From Alphaproteobacteria bacterium (GTDB taxonomy: Bacteria > Pseudomonadota > Alphaproteobacteria > Caulobacterales > Aquidulcibacteraceae), in NCBI GenBank assembly GCA_027488965.1, contig JAIYAO010000188.1, forward strand, positions 1 through 32,709: 32,709 bases of DNA, in the 5' to 3' direction. The notes under the pieces were generated by a model, which saw only the letters and a program-made list of their open reading frames with translations, was not told where the DNA came from and searched no databases. Made by a program: the position numbers and the translations under genes. Below, piece after piece: positions 8,472-14,941 of the stretch (positions within the stretch are counted from its first letter, which is position 1; each line of letters begins with the position of its first letter).

Positions 8472-8522
8472 CGGCGCTCCCTCCGGTTTTCCGGCAGTGT
8501 AGGGGCGCAGGGCGCGTGGGGT

Positions 8523-8942
8523 CTACCGCACGCGCCGCCAGGTCTGGTCCTGGCAGATGGGCCCGAGGCAGCCTTTCATCACCAGCGTGTCGCCGGTCTG
8601 TGGAATGAGTTCGGCGCGGTAGGTGTTGCCGTTCTCGGGGTGATAGACGCGCCCGTTCACCCATTTGCCGTCGCGCAGGCGGAAGCCTTCCAGGATGCGC
8701 AGGCCGCGCAGCGGACGGGTGCGCAGCGCCTCGTTCTTGTTGCGGGTGTCGAGCCAGGTTTCGCCCGCGGGTTCCTCGCGCAGCCACACCAGCGCGCCGC
8801 ACACGCTCTCGCCGCACTTGTCGATGCGCACGCGCCCGCCGCCGGAGCCGGTGAACCATTCGCCCACGACACTCTCGGGGCTGGCCTCGGCGGGCGCCGC
8901 CAGCGCCAGCAGGAACCCGAATGCCACTGCAAGATACCGCAT
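8523..8942 (-). CDS. DUF2147 periplasmic protein
   Basis: 139 residues with a Sec signal peptide (M-R-Y-L, hydrophobic core, cleavage near A-E-A-S). The mature domain has the DUF2147 order: V-V-G-E-W, R-V-R-I-D-K-C-G, V-C-G-A-L-V-W-L, R-P-L-R-G-L-R-I-L-E-G-F, W-x-x-G-R-V-Y-H-P-E-N-G-N-T-Y, and a C-terminal G-C-L-G-P-I-C-Q-D-Q-T-W-R-R-V. The family is a small lipocalin-like beta-barrel in the periplasm of proteobacteria with no assigned function. Four cysteines in the mature part suggest two disulfides. It lies 51 bases upstream of the acyl-CoA ligase on the same strand; a shared transcript is possible but no functional link is evident. Confidence 0.88.
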   Translation of the reverse strand: MRYLAVAFGFLLALAAPAEASPESVVGEWFTGSGGGRVRIDKCGESVCGALVWLREEPAGETWLDTRNKNEALRTRPLRGLRILEGFRLRDGKWVNGRVYHPENGNTYRAELIPQTGDTLVMKGCLGPICQDQTWRRVR

Positions 8943-9026
8943 CGCCGCCCCCTTAGTTCGTCGTCCGCGCTATAGCGCACCGCCCCATCGCCGAAAACCC
9001 TCGGCAATGCACGGCGGCGCCGGCAA

Positions 9027-9413
9027 TCAACCCGCGAGCAACCCGTCCGGCCCCACCACGCGGTAGAAGCAATCCCTCGCGCCCGTGTGGCAAGCGGGGC
9101 CCGTCTGCTTCACGCGCAGCAGGATCGTGTCCTGGTCGCAGTCCACGCGCATCTCCACCACGTCCTGCGTGTGCCCGCTTGTCTCGCCCTTCACCCAAAG
9201 TGCGGCGCGCGAGCGCGACCAGTAGGTGGCCCGGCCCGTCTCCAACGTGCGCGCCAGCGCCTCGGCGTTCATCCAGGCGAGCATGAGCACGGCGCCGGTG
9301 TCGGCGTCCTGGGCGATGGCGGGGATGAGGCCGTCGGCGTCGAACTTCGGCATGAACAGCGCGCCGCGCTCGATGGCGGCGGCGTCGCCGCGCGGGTGCA
9401 GGGGGTGGGTCAT
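9027..9413 (-). CDS. hisI: Phosphoribosyl-AMP cyclohydrolase
   Basis: 128 residues, the normal length of a monofunctional HisI. It opens the adenine ring of PR-AMP, the third step of histidine synthesis, in the cytoplasm. Diagnostic motifs are [35 protein letters not shown] (metal-binding Asp/Cys) and the zinc-site [11 protein letters not shown]. The start at 9413 gives the standard N-terminus; a longer in-frame extension to 9590 runs through a repeat and is rejected. The fused HisE domain of enterobacteria is absent, as usual in alphaproteobacteria. folE lies two genes upstream on the same strand, a folE-hisI proximity that is common in this class. Confidence 0.95.
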   Translation of the reverse strand: MTHPLHPRGDAAAIERGALFMPKFDADGLIPAIAQDADTGAVLMLAWMNAEALARTLETGRATYWSRSRAALWVKGETSGHTQDVVEMRVDCDQDTILLRVKQTGPACHTGARDCFYRVVGPDGLLAG

Positions 9414-9440
9414 CCCCCGCAATCTAGCGCAGGCCGCGCG

Positions 9441-9505
9441 CGCGGGCGACCTCGCCCGCGGCCGGTCTTGTGCGTCAGCAACGTGGGCAGGGGCGCCCAC
9501 GCCCC
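9441..9505. repeat. Diverged REPIN-like element
   Basis: First arm CGCGGGCGA-CC-TCGCCCGCG (9441-9460) is a perfect 9-bp stem with the family CC centre. After 22 bases comes an inverted arm (9483-9505) matching 18 of 23 bases of the RAYT-adjacent second arm. Bases in the stems have changed together compared with the RAYT-adjacent copies. It fills the gap between the 114-residue gene and hisI. Confidence 0.65.
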
Positions 9506-9510
9506 TGGGG

Positions 9511-9855
9511 CTAGGCGGCGTCGCGCAGCACCCGCACGTGGCGGGGCGGGGTGGAGCCGTCGAGGGGGGCGATTTCGCCGCGGACCTCAAGGTCGAGCTT
9601 CACCGTCTTCACGTGCCAGGGGGCGGAGCCGAGTTCGGCGCGCTCATCCTCGGTGAGGAGGCGCGGGGCCTCCTCGATCAGCTCGTCCAGCGTGGCGCCC
9701 CGGCGGCCGGTGGACACCACGACCCGGTGGATGGCGCGCCGCAGCGCCTCGTACTTCCAGCGCGGGATGCGGGTGATGCCCCGTTTCTTGCCCGGGGCGG
9801 GGCTGGCGCAGGTGACGCGGTCCTCGCCGGAATATACGGCGGCAGACATGCTCAT
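9511..9855 (-). CDS. Small basic protein, possibly DUF6958-like
   Basis: 114 residues from ATG 9855 (a second ATG at 9849). AGAGAGAGG just upstream on the minus strand is a good ribosome-binding site and decides against a longer frame reaching into folE. The sequence has [13 protein letters not shown], then a helix-turn region [13 protein letters not shown], then [16 protein letters not shown] and a final P-R-H-V-R-V. This layout (helices, then the T-V-K-L-D-L-E-x-R-G helix and a wing-like end) looks like a small winged-helix domain and recalls DUF6958. DNA binding is inference only. It sits between folE and hisI on the same strand. Confidence 0.7.
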   Translation of the reverse strand: MSMSAAVYSGEDRVTCASPAPGKKRGITRIPRWKYEALRRAIHRVVVSTGRRGATLDELIEEAPRLLTEDERAELGSAPWHVKTVKLDLEVRGEIAPLDGSTPPRHVRVLRDAA

Positions 9856-9983
9856 GATCGGCCTCTCTCTTTTCGGCCTCAAGGTGCTGCCCGACGCCGA
9901 TCCCCTCAGTGGTGAAAGGGGGCCGCCGGCTGGCGGGGGAGAGACTGCACCCGATGGCGCGCAACGCGCAAGTTTAAGATCAG

Positions 9984-10598
9984 TCAACCGTATCCGGCGA
10001 GCTTCAGGAACCGGTTGCGCAGGTCCGCGTCGGTCTTGAACACGCCGGTGAACTGCGTGGTGACGGTGGTCACGTCCTTGTGGCGCACGCCGCGGGTGGA
10101 CATGCACTGGTGCTCGGCGTCGATCAGCACGGCAACCCCATGGGGCGCAAGGGCTGTGTTGATGGTCTCGGCGACCTGGGCGGTCATCGTCTCCTGCGTC
10201 TGGAGGCGCTTGGCGAACACCTCCACCACGCGGGCGATCTTGGAGATTCCCACCACCTTGTCGGTGGGCATGTAGGCCACGAACGCCTTGCCGATGAAGG
10301 GCGCCATGTGGTGCTCGCAGTGGCTCTCCACGTCGATCTGCTTGAGCATGACCATGTCGTCGTAGCCCGCCACCTCCTCGAAGGTGCGCGCCAGCTCGGC
10401 GGCGGGGTCGGCGTCATAGCCGGCGTACCACTCGTCGAAGGCGTCCACCACGCGGCGGGGGGTGTCCTTGAGGCCTTCGCGGGCGGGGTTGTCGCCGGCC
10501 CAGGCCAGCAGCGTGCGCACCGCCTCCATGGCCTCCTCGCGGGACGGCTTGCGCGCCACCGGCGCGAGGGAGGGGCGTGGCTTGGTCGAACCGTCCAT
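9984..10598 (-). CDS. folE: GTP cyclohydrolase I
   Basis: 204 residues, the usual length. It converts GTP to 7,8-dihydroneopterin triphosphate, the first step of folate (and queuosine-precursor) synthesis. The zinc-site and catalytic motifs are present: [21 protein letters not shown] (second zinc Cys), plus [15 protein letters not shown] and the C-terminal R-N-R-F-L-K-L. The N-terminal 20 residues are variable. This is the zinc-dependent type IA. It is transcribed away from the toxin-antitoxin module, with 150 bases between the start codons. The small unknown gene 128 bases downstream and hisI follow on the same strand. Confidence 0.96.
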   Translation of the reverse strand: MDGSTKPRPSLAPVARKPSREEAMEAVRTLLAWAGDNPAREGLKDTPRRVVDAFDEWYAGYDADPAAELARTFEEVAGYDDMVMLKQIDVESHCEHHMAPFIGKAFVAYMPTDKVVGISKIARVVEVFAKRLQTQETMTAQVAETINTALAPHGVAVLIDAEHQCMSTRGVRHKDVTTVTTQFTGVFKTDADLRNRFLKLAGYG

Positions 10599-10696
10599 GG
10601 GGGCGGAAATCCTCGAAGGGCGGCTTCGGCGCCGCGTCAGACCGGAAAGTGTGGACCGCCGGCCGCTTTGTCCACCCGTGCCGTGGCGTCGCGCGG

Positions 10697-10725
10697 TTGC
10701 GCCGATCGCCGCAAGGGCCTATGTT
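10697..10725 (+). promoter_or_regulatory. Candidate sigma-70-type promoter of the toxin-antitoxin operon
   Basis: TTGCGC (10697-10702) and TATGTT (10720-10725) are separated by exactly 17 bases. The expected transcription start is near 10732, giving a leader of about 17 bases that contains a perfect AGGAGG (10738-10743), five bases before the antitoxin ATG. Confidence 0.45.
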
Positions 10726-10734
10726 GCAACGTAG
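10719..10734. promoter_or_regulatory. Candidate operator for antitoxin autorepression
   Basis: CTATGTTGCAACGTAG is an inverted repeat (one mismatched pair, core GTTGCAAC) overlapping the -10 box. Phd/YefM antitoxins repress their own promoter through short palindromes at this position. Confidence 0.5.
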
Positions 10735-10748
10735 AACAGGAGGCCGTG

Positions 10749-11018
10749 ATGCGGGAAATGAGCGTCCGCGAGGCCAACCAGAACTTCTCCCAGCTGATCG
10801 CCGCGGCCGAGCAGGGGGAGACGATCGTCATCACCAAGAACGGCAAGCCCGTGGCGCGGGTGTCGCCGCAGCCGGCTGATCCGAAGGACGACGCCTGCCT
10901 CCAGGAAGCGCGCCGGAAGCTCGAAGAGCATTTCGCGCAACTAAAGCCTACGGGCGTGCGCGTGGCGGACCTTACGGAGGAAGACTACTACGGGCCGGTT
11001 TGGGAGCCCAAAGAGTGA
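10749..11018 (+). CDS. Type II antitoxin, Phd/YefM family
   Basis: 89 residues. The N-terminal half is the Phd/YefM DNA-binding fold: S-V-R-E-A-N-Q-N-F-S-Q-L-I, then G-E-T-I-V-I-T-K-N-G-K-P-V-A-R-V. The C-terminal half is charged and probably disordered until it wraps around the toxin (A-R-R-K-L-E-E-H, L-T-E-E-D-Y-Y). It neutralises the PIN toxin encoded next and likely autoregulates through the palindrome at 10719. AGGAGG with five-base spacing gives it strong translation, as expected for the antitoxin. Its stop overlaps the GTG start of the toxin gene by four bases. Confidence 0.92.
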   Translation: MREMSVREANQNFSQLIAAAEQGETIVITKNGKPVARVSPQPADPKDDACLQEARRKLEEHFAQLKPTGVRVADLTEEDYYGPVWEPKE

Positions 11019-11461
11019 CGCGTGTCGCGTTCGACAGCAACGTCCTGCTATACGCACGGCTGGAGCAGGGCGCCGAGAAAGGGGTGAGCGCGCAGAGGTT
11101 GATCGTCCGTGCGACGGTCGACGGCGTGATCGCCGCGCAGGCCCTTGCCGAGTACCTTCATGTGGCAGGACGCAAGGCGCCGAACGAGATCGATGCGTCG
11201 ATGGCTCTTGCCGCCACCTACGCTGCCCATATGCTGACGCCGCCAACGACAATAGACACCGTCAATGCCGCCGCGGCGCTGGTGCGAGGTCAGCGCCTGC
11301 AGTTCTGGGATGCGGTCATCATCATTGCTTCCGCATCTGTGGGCGCCAAGGTGCTTTTCTCCGAAGACATGCAGGACGGCCGACACGTGGCGGGCCTGCG
11401 CATCCTCAATCCGTTCAACCCCGCCAACGCCGCGGCGGTCGATGCGCTTTTCCCCGTCTGA
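11015..11461 (+). CDS. PIN-domain toxin (VapC-like ribonuclease)
   Basis: 148 residues from GTG 11015, which overlaps the antitoxin stop (GTGA). An in-frame ATG at 11000 would lengthen the overlap and is less likely. The four-acid PIN centre is recognisable: Asp7 in V-A-F-D-S-N-V-L, Glu in A-Q-A-L-A-E-Y-L, Asp in L-Q-F-W-D-A-V-I-I, and Asp in F-S-E-D-M-Q-D-G. PIN toxins cleave tRNA, rRNA or mRNA with Mg2+ and arrest growth. With a Phd-type antitoxin this is one of the usual hybrid pairs. Codons are less GC-rich than in cysS (AAT, ATA, ATT, TCT), consistent with horizontal acquisition. cysS starts 18 bases after the stop. Confidence 0.92.
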   Translation: MTRVAFDSNVLLYARLEQGAEKGVSAQRLIVRATVDGVIAAQALAEYLHVAGRKAPNEIDASMALAATYAAHMLTPPTTIDTVNAAAALVRGQRLQFWDAVIIIASASVGAKVLFSEDMQDGRHVAGLRILNPFNPANAAAVDALFPV

Positions 11462-11479
11462 TCTGCTAGAAGCCCCGCC

Positions 11480-12871
11480 ATGGACATCCGCCTCACCAAC
11501 ACGCTCACGCGCGCCAAGGAGCGCTTCGCGCCCGCCGATCCCGACCGGGTGACGATGTATGTGTGCGGCCCCACGGTGTACAACTACGCCCACATCGGCA
11601 ACGCCCGCCCGCCCGTGGTGTTCGATGTGCTGTTCCGGCTGCTGCGGGCGGCCTATGGCGACGCGCATGTGCTCTATGCCCGCAACTTCACCGATGTGGA
11701 CGACCGCATCATCGCTGTCGCCGCCGAGCGCGGCGGCTCCATCGCGGCCGTCACCGCGCCGTTCGAGCAGGCCTATCGGGAAGACATGGCGGCGCTGGGC
11801 AACCTTGCGCCCACGTTCGAGCCGCGCGCCACCGAACACATCCCCGGCATGTGCGATGTGGTGTCTGCGCTGATCGGCAAGGGCTTCGCCTACCAGGGCG
11901 ACAGCGGCGTCTGGTTCAGCGTGCCGGCGGACAAGGGGTACGGCAAGCTGTCCAACCGCAGCGTCGACGACATGCTCTCCGGCACGCGCGTGGACGCGGA
12001 GGAGGACAAGGCCCATCCCGCCGATTTCGCACTGTGGAAAGCTGCCAGGCCCGGCGAGCCCTCGTGGCCGTCGCCGTTCGGCGAGGGCCGCCCCGGCTGG
12101 CACATCGAGTGCTCGGCGATGATCAAGGCCACGCTCGGCGACACCATCGACATCCACGGCGGCGGCATCGACCTCGTGTTTCCCCACCACGAGAACGAGA
12201 TCGCGCAATCGGAGTGCGCCAACGGCAAACCGCTCGCGCGGTTCTGGCTGCACAACGGCTTCCTCGACATGGAAGGCGAGAAGATGTCGAAAAGCCTGGG
12301 CAACGTGGTGCTCGCGCGCGAGCTGCTGCAGGATTGGCCGGGCGAGGTGCTGCGCTGGGCGCTGCTGTCGGCGCATTACCGCGCGCCGCTGGACTGGACG
12401 CGCGCCCTGCTGGACCAGTCGAAGGCCGCGCTCGACCGCCTCTACACCGCGCTGCGCCGCATCGACCGCGAAACCGCGGGCGCCGCAGCCCGCCCGCCTG
12501 CCGCCGTGGAGGATGCGCCACCGGAGTTTGTTGCAGCACTCAGCGACGATCTCAACACGCCGCAGGCGATGGCCGTGCTGTTCGCCCTCGCCACAGAGGC
12601 CAACAAGTCCGCCGACCGCGCCGAACTGGAGCGGCTGGGGGATGCGCTGCGCGGCGCGGGCCTCCTGATGGGCGTGCTGCAGGGCGACCCCGAGGCATGG
12701 TTCCGCACCGGCGACGACGTGGACGAGATCGATGCGCTGGTGGCCGAGCGGGTGGCGGCGCGCGCCGCGCGCAACTGGGCCGAGGCCGACCGACTGCGCG
12801 CGGCGCTTGCCGCACGGGGGGTGGAAGTGATGGACAACCCCGGCGGGTCGACGTGGAAACGGATCGGTTGA
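11480..12871 (+). CDS. cysS: Cysteinyl-tRNA synthetase
   Basis: 463 residues, full length for bacterial CysRS. It attaches cysteine to tRNA-Cys in the cytoplasm. The class I Rossmann signatures are present: zinc Cys and C-G-P-T-V-Y-N-Y-A-H-I-G-N (HIGH-type motif at His38), W-H-I-E-C-S-A-M with the second zinc Cys, H-H-E-N-E-I-A-Q-S-E, and K268-M-S-K-S. The C-terminal helical domain contains the D-D-L-N-T-P-Q-A motif and ends with the E-A-D-R-L-R-A-A-L-A-A-R-G-V-E pattern seen across the family. Its Shine-Dalgarno is poor (AGAAG). The 18-base gap to the toxin gene makes it likely that toxin-antitoxin transcripts read into cysS. Confidence 0.97.
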   Translation: MDIRLTNTLTRAKERFAPADPDRVTMYVCGPTVYNYAHIGNARPPVVFDVLFRLLRAAYGDAHVLYARNFTDVDDRIIAVAAERGGSIAAVTAPFEQAYREDMAALGNLAPTFEPRATEHIPGMCDVVSALIGKGFAYQGDSGVWFSVPADKGYGKLSNRSVDDMLSGTRVDAEEDKAHPADFALWKAARPGEPSWPSPFGEGRPGWHIECSAMIKATLGDTIDIHGGGIDLVFPHHENEIAQSECANGKPLARFWLHNGFLDMEGEKMSKSLGNVVLARELLQDWPGEVLRWALLSAHYRAPLDWTRALLDQSKAALDRLYTALRRIDRETAGAAARPPAAVEDAPPEFVAALSDDLNTPQAMAVLFALATEANKSADRAELERLGDALRGAGLLMGVLQGDPEAWFRTGDDVDEIDALVAERVAARAARNWAEADRLRAALAARGVEVMDNPGGSTWKRIG

Positions 12872-12881
12872 GGAGATCGGG

Positions 12882-13349
12882 ATGCGGATGGGTGCAACGG
12901 CGCTGGCGCTGATGGGCGTGGCGCTTGCGGGTCTCGCGCCCGTGGGGCCGGCTACGGCGCAGGAGGGGCTGTTCCAGCGCGATCACGGCAAGGTAGCACC
13001 GCCCGAGGCGGTGGGTGCGGGCGCCGGCGCGGCGCCGCCGGAAGGCGTCGCCGCTGGCGGGCTCGATTTCGGAAAATGGCGCGGCGCCAACGTGGCGGGA
13101 TACGGCGAAGCGCTGCGCGCGCGCATCGGTGCACGCATCGACGGCAAGCCGCTGTCGGCGGCGCGCGCAGATCTGGAGGCCAACGGCTTTGCCTGCGCCG
13201 AAGCGCGAGAGCGCGCGCCCGAGGCGCCGGCGCTGGAGTGCCGCATCGCCATCACGGAGCGCAGCTGCGCCATCGAGTGGTGGGCCGTGCGCGAGGAGCC
13301 GGCCGCGCCCGTGAAGGCGGGCTACGACGTGATGTGTCCGCGCCGCTGA
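12882..13349 (+). CDS. Secreted protein of unknown function
   Basis: 155 residues with a Sec signal peptide ending in P-A-T-A-Q (cleavage after A-T-A). GAGGAG lies 6 bases before the ATG; a second ATG 6 bases on is equally possible. The mature part starts with a Gly/Ala/Pro-rich stretch. The C-terminal domain has three Cys (G-F-A-C-A-E, L-E-C-R-I-A and R-S-C-A-I-E-W-W) plus a final M-C-P-R-R, so up to two disulfides. No family recognised. It is 10 bases after cysS, and its 3' end overlaps the GTG start of guaD by 16 bases, so the three genes are likely cotranscribed. Confidence 0.75.
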   Translation: MRMGATALALMGVALAGLAPVGPATAQEGLFQRDHGKVAPPEAVGAGAGAAPPEGVAAGGLDFGKWRGANVAGYGEALRARIGARIDGKPLSAARADLEANGFACAEARERAPEAPALECRIAITERSCAIEWWAVREEPAAPVKAGYDVMCPRR

Positions 13350-14644
13350 CCGCACGCACCATCCACCGCGGCCGCCTGGTGGATGTGCTGGACGATCCCG
13401 CCGTGGCGGGGCCCGGCGCGCTGCGCTGCGAACCCGATGGCGCGCTGGTGGTGGCGGAGGGCGTCATCCTTGCGCGCGGGCCCTGGCCCGCCATCGCCGC
13501 GATGCACGCAGAGGGGGCCAGCGTCATCGATCATGGCGCTGCACTCATCGCGCCCGGCTTCGTCGATGCGCACGTGCACTTCCCGCAGGTCGATGTGATC
13601 GCCTCGCACGGGAAGGGTCTCATGGACTGGCTGGAGACCTACACGTTCCCCGCCGAAGCGGCGTTCGCCGATCCCGCACACGCGGCGGCCATGGCGGCGA
13701 TTTTCCTCGACGAACTGCTGCGCAACGGCGCCACCACCGCCCTCGTCTTCGCCAGCGTGCACGCCGCCGCCACCGATGCGCTGTTCGCCGCCGCCCACGC
13801 GCGCGCACTGAGGCTGATCGCCGGCAAGGTGATGCTGGACCGCCACGCCCCCGCGGCGCTCTGCGACGATGCCGAGACCAGTCATCGCGAAAGCGCTGCG
13901 CTCATCACGCGGTGGCACGGCCGCGGGCGGCTCGGCTATGCGGTGACGCCCCGCTTTGCGCACACCAGTTCGCCCGCGCAGTTGCGCGCCGCCGGCGCCT
14001 TGCTGCGCGATCATCCCGGCGTGCTGCTGCAGACGCACCTGTCGGAAACCATGGACGAGATCGGCGCGGTCGCCGCCGACTATCCCGACGCATGTGACTA
14101 TCTGGACGTGTACGAGCGTCACGGCCTCGTCGGCCCGCGCTCCGTGTTCGCCCATGCGCTGCACCTGAGTGCTGCGGAATGGGGCAGGCTGGGGGCTGCA
14201 GGCGCGTCGGTGGCGTTCTGCCCGACGTCGAACCTCTTTCTCGGCAGCGGCCTGTTCGACCTTGCCGCCGCGCGCCGCCATGACGTGACGGTGGCGCTGG
14301 GCACGGACGTGGGCGCGGGCACGAGCTTCTCCATGCTCGCCACCATGGGCGAGGCCTACAAGGTCACGCGCCTGCGCGGCGGAGATCTCTCGCCCGCGCA
14401 GGCGTTCTACCACGCCACGCTGGGCGGCGCCCGCGCGCTGGGCCTCGCCGACGTCATCGGCACGCTGGAGCCCGGCAAGGACGCCGACTTCGTGGTGCTC
14501 GACACCACTGCCACCCCGCTGCTCGCCCGCCGCTGCGGCGCGGCCACGGACATAGGGGACGTGCTGTTTGCGCTGGCGGTGCTGGGCGACGACCGTGCGG
14601 TGGCGCAGACGTGGGTGGCCGGCGCGCTTGCGCATGCGCGCTGA
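13334..14644 (+). CDS. guaD: Guanine deaminase
   Basis: 436 residues, the family length. It hydrolyses guanine to xanthine and ammonia in purine salvage or catabolism. The amidohydrolase metal motif H80-V-H82-F-P-Q is characteristic of guanine deaminases. L-M-D-W-L-E-T-Y-T-F-P, H-L-S-E-T (metal His), C-P-T-S-N-L-F-L-G-S-G-L-F and G-T-D-V-G-A-G-T-S-F-S-M (catalytic Asp) follow in order. The GTG at 13334 is chosen because translation from it gives the standard N-terminus (R-G-R-L-V-D-V-L-D-D-P). The open frame reaches much further upstream, but that part is a shadow of the preceding gene. No xanthine dehydrogenase genes are in the window. Confidence 0.94.
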   Translation: MSAPLTARTIHRGRLVDVLDDPAVAGPGALRCEPDGALVVAEGVILARGPWPAIAAMHAEGASVIDHGAALIAPGFVDAHVHFPQVDVIASHGKGLMDWLETYTFPAEAAFADPAHAAAMAAIFLDELLRNGATTALVFASVHAAATDALFAAAHARALRLIAGKVMLDRHAPAALCDDAETSHRESAALITRWHGRGRLGYAVTPRFAHTSSPAQLRAAGALLRDHPGVLLQTHLSETMDEIGAVAADYPDACDYLDVYERHGLVGPRSVFAHALHLSAAEWGRLGAAGASVAFCPTSNLFLGSGLFDLAAARRHDVTVALGTDVGAGTSFSMLATMGEAYKVTRLRGGDLSPAQAFYHATLGGARALGLADVIGTLEPGKDADFVVLDTTATPLLARRCGAATDIGDVLFALAVLGDDRAVAQTWVAGALAHAR

Positions 14645-14662
14645 GGCGCAGCGCCCCGGAAT

Positions 14663-14684
14663 TTAATGCGCCCTTAATGCGCGC
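14663..14684 (+). promoter_or_regulatory. Direct repeat, candidate KdpE operator
   Basis: TTAATGCGC occurs at 14663 and again at 14674, an 11-base period. OmpR-family regulators such as KdpE typically bind two half-sites spaced this way. It lies 68 bases before the first small ORF of the kdp locus. The AT-rich half-sites stand out in GC-rich sequence. Confidence 0.45.
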
Positions 14685-14751
14685 GCCGTGCGCGGCGCCT
14701 CGAACCTTCATACCGCTTCAGCGATCTCTTGCGCCATCGAGAGGTCGCTTC

Positions 14752-14835
14752 ATGCCGGACATCCTTGCCGTAGGCTTCATCCTGGTCGGGTTTGCACTCC
14801 TCTACGGCGCGCTCGCCGGCGCCGGGAGGCTTTGA
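14752..14835 (+). CDS. 27-residue membrane peptide preceding kdpF
   Basis: ATG 14752 to TGA 14833-14835 encodes M-P-D-I-L-A-V-G-F-I-L-V-G-F, continuing hydrophobically to A-G-R-L at the end. It is one transmembrane helix with a single negative charge (Asp) near the N-terminus and one Arg near the C-terminus. GAGAGG lies 8 bases upstream. It ends 3 bases before the kdpF start. Small hydrophobic ORFs at this position, ending in R-L, are known ahead of kdp genes in several lineages, but I know of no proven role. It could be a second KdpF-like stabiliser or a leader peptide whose translation affects kdp expression. It is easily missed by gene finders. Confidence 0.65.
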   Translation: MPDILAVGFILVGFALLYGALAGAGRL

Positions 14836-14838
14836 GTC

Positions 14839-14928
14839 ATGGGCCTGGACTTCCTGCTCGGCGGCGCGCTCGGCGTGGCGCTGCTTCTTCTGTTTCTCGC
14901 CGCGCTCGTGCGGCCCGAGCGCTTCTGA
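14839..14928 (+). CDS. kdpF: K+-transporting ATPase subunit KdpF
   Basis: 29 residues: one transmembrane helix (L-G-V-A-L-L-L-L-F-L) ending in R-P-E-R-F, the conserved KdpF C-terminus. KdpF stabilises the KdpABC complex in the inner membrane. It starts 3 bases after the preceding 27-residue ORF and ends 13 bases before kdpA. Confidence 0.9.
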   Translation: MGLDFLLGGALGVALLLLFLAALVRPERF

Positions 14929-14941
14929 AAGCCGCTGAACC

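Noticed and set aside
9414-9590. In-frame N-terminal extension of hisI
   Set aside because: It would be translated through a REPIN-like repeat and part of the next gene; residues are Pro/Arg/Ala-rich and not HisI-like.
9856-9983. Possible terminator hairpin after folE (CCGCC/GGCGG near 9930)
   Set aside because: There is no T tract on the folE strand, and the following gene is on the same strand; not distinguishable from chance in GC-rich DNA.
13076-13333. In-frame N-terminal extension of guaD
   Set aside because: The extension overlaps the preceding gene in another frame and encodes Arg-rich noise. The GTG at 13334 gives the family N-terminus.
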